Shown here: in pieces, positions 62,041 to 64,000 of the stretch | Layout: each line of letters starts with the position of its first letter | Numbering within the stretch: the first letter of the stretch is position 1 | NCBI GenBank assembly: GCA_046348225.1 | Contig: JAXMEQ010000005.1 | Span: 1 to 64,000, forward strand | Direction: 5' to 3' | DNA length: 64,000 nucleotides | DNA from: JAXMEQ01 sp046348225 | GTDB lineage: Bacteria > Pseudomonadota > Gammaproteobacteria > Burkholderiales > Burkholderiaceae_C | Translations under genes and position numbers: made by a program | Notes under the pieces: generated by a model | The model's database searches: none | Seen by the model: the letters and a program-made list of their open reading frames with translations, nothing else | Told to the model about the DNA's origin: nothing

Positions 62041-63198
62041 ATGACTGACCTGAAGAAACGTTCCCTGCTCCAAGTCGCGGCGCTGTCTGCGGTGGCTGCG
62101 GCAGCCCTGGTGGGTTGCGGCAAGAAGGAAGAGCCCCCGAAGCCTGCCGCGGCAGCCCCGGCCGCCGCCCCGGCACCCAAGCCCGAGCCGCTGAAGATTG
62201 CGTTTGCCTACGTCGGCCCGGTGGGTGACGGTGGCTGGACCTTTGCCCACGACAACGGCCGCAAGGCGATCGAGAAGGAATTCGGCGACAAGGTGGTCAC
62301 CAGCTTCGTCGAGAAGGTGCCCGAGTCGGCAGACGCCGAACGCGTGATCCGCGACATGGCGGCCCAGGGCAACAAGCTGATCTTCGGCACCACCTTTGGC
62401 TACATGGAGCCCATGCTCAAGGTCGCGGCGGACAACCCGAACGTCAAGTTCGAGCATGCCACCGGCTACAAGACGGCGCCCAACATGCGCACCTACGACA
62501 GCCGCACGTATGAAGGTGCGTACATGGCGGGCGTGATCGCCGGCAAGATGACCAAGTCCAACACGCTGGGCGTGGTCGCCTCGATCCCGATTCCCGAGGT
62601 GGTGCGCAACATCAACAGCTTCACGCTGGGTGCGCAGTCGGTCAACCCCAAGATCAAGACCAAGGTGGTCTGGGTCAACGAGTGGTTCAACCCGCCGAAG
62701 GAAACCGAAGCCGCCACCTCGCTGATCAACGGTGGCGCCGACGTGCTGTTCCAGAACACCGACTCGTCGGCCGTGCTGCAGACCGCCGAGAAGATGAACA
62801 AGCGCGCCTTTGGCTGGGACAGCGACATGACCGCCTACGGCCCGAAGGCCCACCTGGGCTCCGCCGTCATCAATTGGGGCCCGTACTATGTCAAGGCCAC
62901 CCGCGACGCGCTGGAAGGCAAGTGGACCGGTGGTACCGGCGTGTGGTGGGGCGTGAAGGAAGGCGCCATCGACATGGTGTCTATTGCTGCCGATGTGCCG
63001 GAAGACATCAAGACCAAAGTCGCCGACATCAAGAAAGGCCTGAGTGACGGAACCTTCTCGATCTGGAAGGGCCCGATCGTCGGCCAGGACGGCAAGGAAG
63101 TGCTCAAGAAGGACGAAGTCGCTGACGACAAGTTCCTCGGCGGCGTGAACTTCTACGTCAAGGGTGTGGAAGGCAAGGTCCCGGGCGACAAGAAGTAG
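62041..63198 (+). CDS. BMP-family substrate-binding lipoprotein
   Basis: A 385-residue lipoprotein: KRSLLQVAALSAVAAAALVGC lipobox, then an Ala/Pro-rich spacer (KPAAAAPAAAPAPKPEP). The BMP fold begins LKIAFAYVGPVGDGGWTFAHDNGRKAIE; GTTFGYMEPMLKVAADNPNVKFEHATGYKTAPNMRTYDSRTYEGAYMAGVIAG and NTDSSAVLQTAEKMNKRAFGWDSDM follow. AGAAGGA precedes ATG 62041; the frame upstream is ignored. Binds purines or nucleosides in known relatives, which fits xdhAB next door. It ends in a terminator. Confidence 0.93.
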   Translation: MTDLKKRSLLQVAALSAVAAAALVGCGKKEEPPKPAAAAPAAAPAPKPEPLKIAFAYVGPVGDGGWTFAHDNGRKAIEKEFGDKVVTSFVEKVPESADAERVIRDMAAQGNKLIFGTTFGYMEPMLKVAADNPNVKFEHATGYKTAPNMRTYDSRTYEGAYMAGVIAGKMTKSNTLGVVASIPIPEVVRNINSFTLGAQSVNPKIKTKVVWVNEWFNPPKETEAATSLINGGADVLFQNTDSSAVLQTAEKMNKRAFGWDSDMTAYGPKAHLGSAVINWGPYYVKATRDALEGKWTGGTGVWWGVKEGAIDMVSIAADVPEDIKTKVADIKKGLSDGTFSIWKGPIVGQDGKEVLKKDEVADDKFLGGVNFYVKGVEGKVPGDKK

Positions 63199-63204
63199 TA
63201 GCAG

Positions 63205-63285
63205 GACGCCCCCCCCGAAGCGCCTTCGGCGCCTCCCCCCCACTGGGGGGCAATGCAGCGGACCGGCAAAGCCGGATCCGCGCAT
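63205..63285. repeat. Intergenic multi-hairpin GC-rich element
   Basis: Nested stems: GCGCC-TTC-GGCGC, CCCCCC/GGGGGG, and GCGGA-CCGGC-AAA-GCCGG-(A)TCCGC. Elements of this form recur in intergenic spaces of Comamonadaceae genomes. Its role is unknown. Confidence 0.6.
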
Positions 63286-63290
63286 TCCCG

Positions 63291-63319
63291 AAAGGGCCGC
63301 CGCAGGGTGGCCTTTTTTT
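63291..63319 (+). terminator. Rho-independent terminator of the BMP transporter operon
   Basis: AAAGG(G)CCGCC pairs with GGGTGGCCTTT around a short loop and is followed by a seven-T tract. Confidence 0.8.
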
Positions 63320-63329
63320 GTTTCTGCAC

Positions 63330-64000
63330 ATGATTGAGAAAACCATTTGGCACCCGGTGGTGCTGGCCGATGAAGTGGCTTCTGAGCCCGTGGCCGCACA
63401 GCTGTTGGAACACGACCTCGTGCTGTGGCGCGATGCCTCAGGCGCCGTGCACGCCTGGCGCGACCAGTGCCCGCACCGCGGCGCGCAGCTGTCGCGCGGG
63501 CGGGTGGTGAACGACCGGCTGGAATGCCCTTACCACGGCTGGCAGTTTGCCGCGTCAGGCCAATGTGTGCAGGTGCCGGCGCTGCCGGCGTTCATTCCGC
63601 CGGCCAGCCATTGCGCTCTGACCTATGCCGCGCAAGAGGCCCATGACCTGGTCTGGGTGCAGCTGGCCAAAAGCGATACGACCTTGCCGGCCTTCGCGGC
63701 CGAGGCGGATGCGCGCCTGCGCAAGCTCAACTGCGGGCCTTATGACGTGGCGACCAGCGCGCCACGCATCGTGGAAAACTTTCTGGACTTGGCGCATTTC
63801 GGCTTTGTGCATGAAGGTTCGCTGGGCACGCGCACGGCCGCCGCCATCGACGACTACGCAGTGCAGCCGACGGCCACCGGCCTGCTGGCCACCCAATGCA
63901 AAGCCTGGCAGCCGCAGTCCAGCCTGCAGGCGACCGCGCCCGCCCAGGTTGAATACACCTACGAAGTCACCGCGCCCTACGCCGCCGTGCTGACCAAGCT
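63330..64000 (+). CDS. Rieske non-heme iron oxygenase (3' partial)
   Basis: The first 223 residues of a second Rieske oxygenase; the gene continues beyond the window. MIEKTIWHPVVLADEVASEP is followed by the 2Fe-2S site DQCPHRGAQLS (CxH) and LECPYHGWQFAASG (CxxH), and the mononuclear iron site IVENFLDLAHFGFVHEGSLG. It starts 11 bases after the terminator T-tract with no ribosome site, so it may have a very short leader. Its position after the purine transporter links it to purine catabolism, like the oxygenase at 17637. Confidence 0.9.
   Translation, partial: MIEKTIWHPVVLADEVASEPVAAQLLEHDLVLWRDASGAVHAWRDQCPHRGAQLSRGRVVNDRLECPYHGWQFAASGQCVQVPALPAFIPPASHCALTYAAQEAHDLVWVQLAKSDTTLPAFAAEADARLRKLNCGPYDVATSAPRIVENFLDLAHFGFVHEGSLGTRTAAAIDDYAVQPTATGLLATQCKAWQPQSSLQATAPAQVEYTYEVTAPYAAVLTK

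Noticed and set aside
61990..63399. 469-codon open frame on minus across the BMP lipoprotein
   Set aside because: Antisense shadow; it also runs through a terminator.
1..64000. tRNA, rRNA, prophage, IS transposase or replication origin
   Set aside because: No cloverleaf, rRNA-like block, transposase or integrase motif, or DnaA-box cluster was seen on either strand.

Overview
The window is GC-rich, densely packed beta-proteobacterial DNA. Gene content and order (urtABCDE, TctAB with TctDE, many Bug/TctC-type binding proteins, two-subunit indolepyruvate oxidoreductase, PuuD-type urate oxidation) and the short palindromic repeats between and inside genes point to the Burkholderiales, most likely Comamonadaceae. 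There is no rRNA, tRNA, phage, transposon or CRISPR array that I can see.

Layout. 1-2402: end of a hybrid sensor kinase and its LuxR-type response regulator. 2631-8198: urea ABC transporter urtABCDE. 8291-9328: DUF1161 protein and MliC-like lipoprotein. 9427-13683: tctBA and divergent tctDE. 13757-14977: alaC. 14981-21810: two cassettes that pair an NMT1-type binding protein with a nucleoside deaminase (the left one followed by ureD, the right one with its ATPase and permease), separated by a Rieske oxygenase. Between the left cassette and the oxygenase lie two head-to-head copies of what looks like the NMT1-motif (xanthine-I) riboswitch. 22174-28724: Rhs polymorphic toxin gene with two toxin tips and two immunity candidates. 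28734-32241: ChaA-type antiporter and DinG-like helicase. 32238-39261: urate-to-ureidoglycolate genes, with an M20 peptidase, uraD-allC fusion, puuE and GntR regulator on minus and uraH, xdhC, puuD on plus. 39375-42722: a periplasmic binding protein, a phosphatase and a glycerate kinase. 42760-52636: thioesterase, Bug proteins, iorAB, LysR, MmgE/PrpD and alpha/beta hydrolase. 53675-63198: xdhAB, LysR and a BMP-type purine/nucleoside ABC transporter. 63330-end: a second Rieske oxygenase.

How it fits together. Most of the window forms a purine-to-urea catabolic supercluster. Purines enter by the BMP and NMT1 transporters, deaminases remove amino groups, XdhAB with XdhC makes urate, PuuD, UraH and UraD make allantoin, PuuE makes allantoate, and AllC starts its breakdown. 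The end products are expected to feed urease (only UreD is here; urt imports urea) and the glyoxylate-glycerate route (glycerate kinase).

Data quality. Between about 19.8 and 40.5 kb nearly every long gene is broken by single-base insertions and deletions while protein conservation continues across frames. Flanking DNA is clean. This reads as a poorly polished assembly segment rather than mass gene decay, and coordinates of genes there are approximate.
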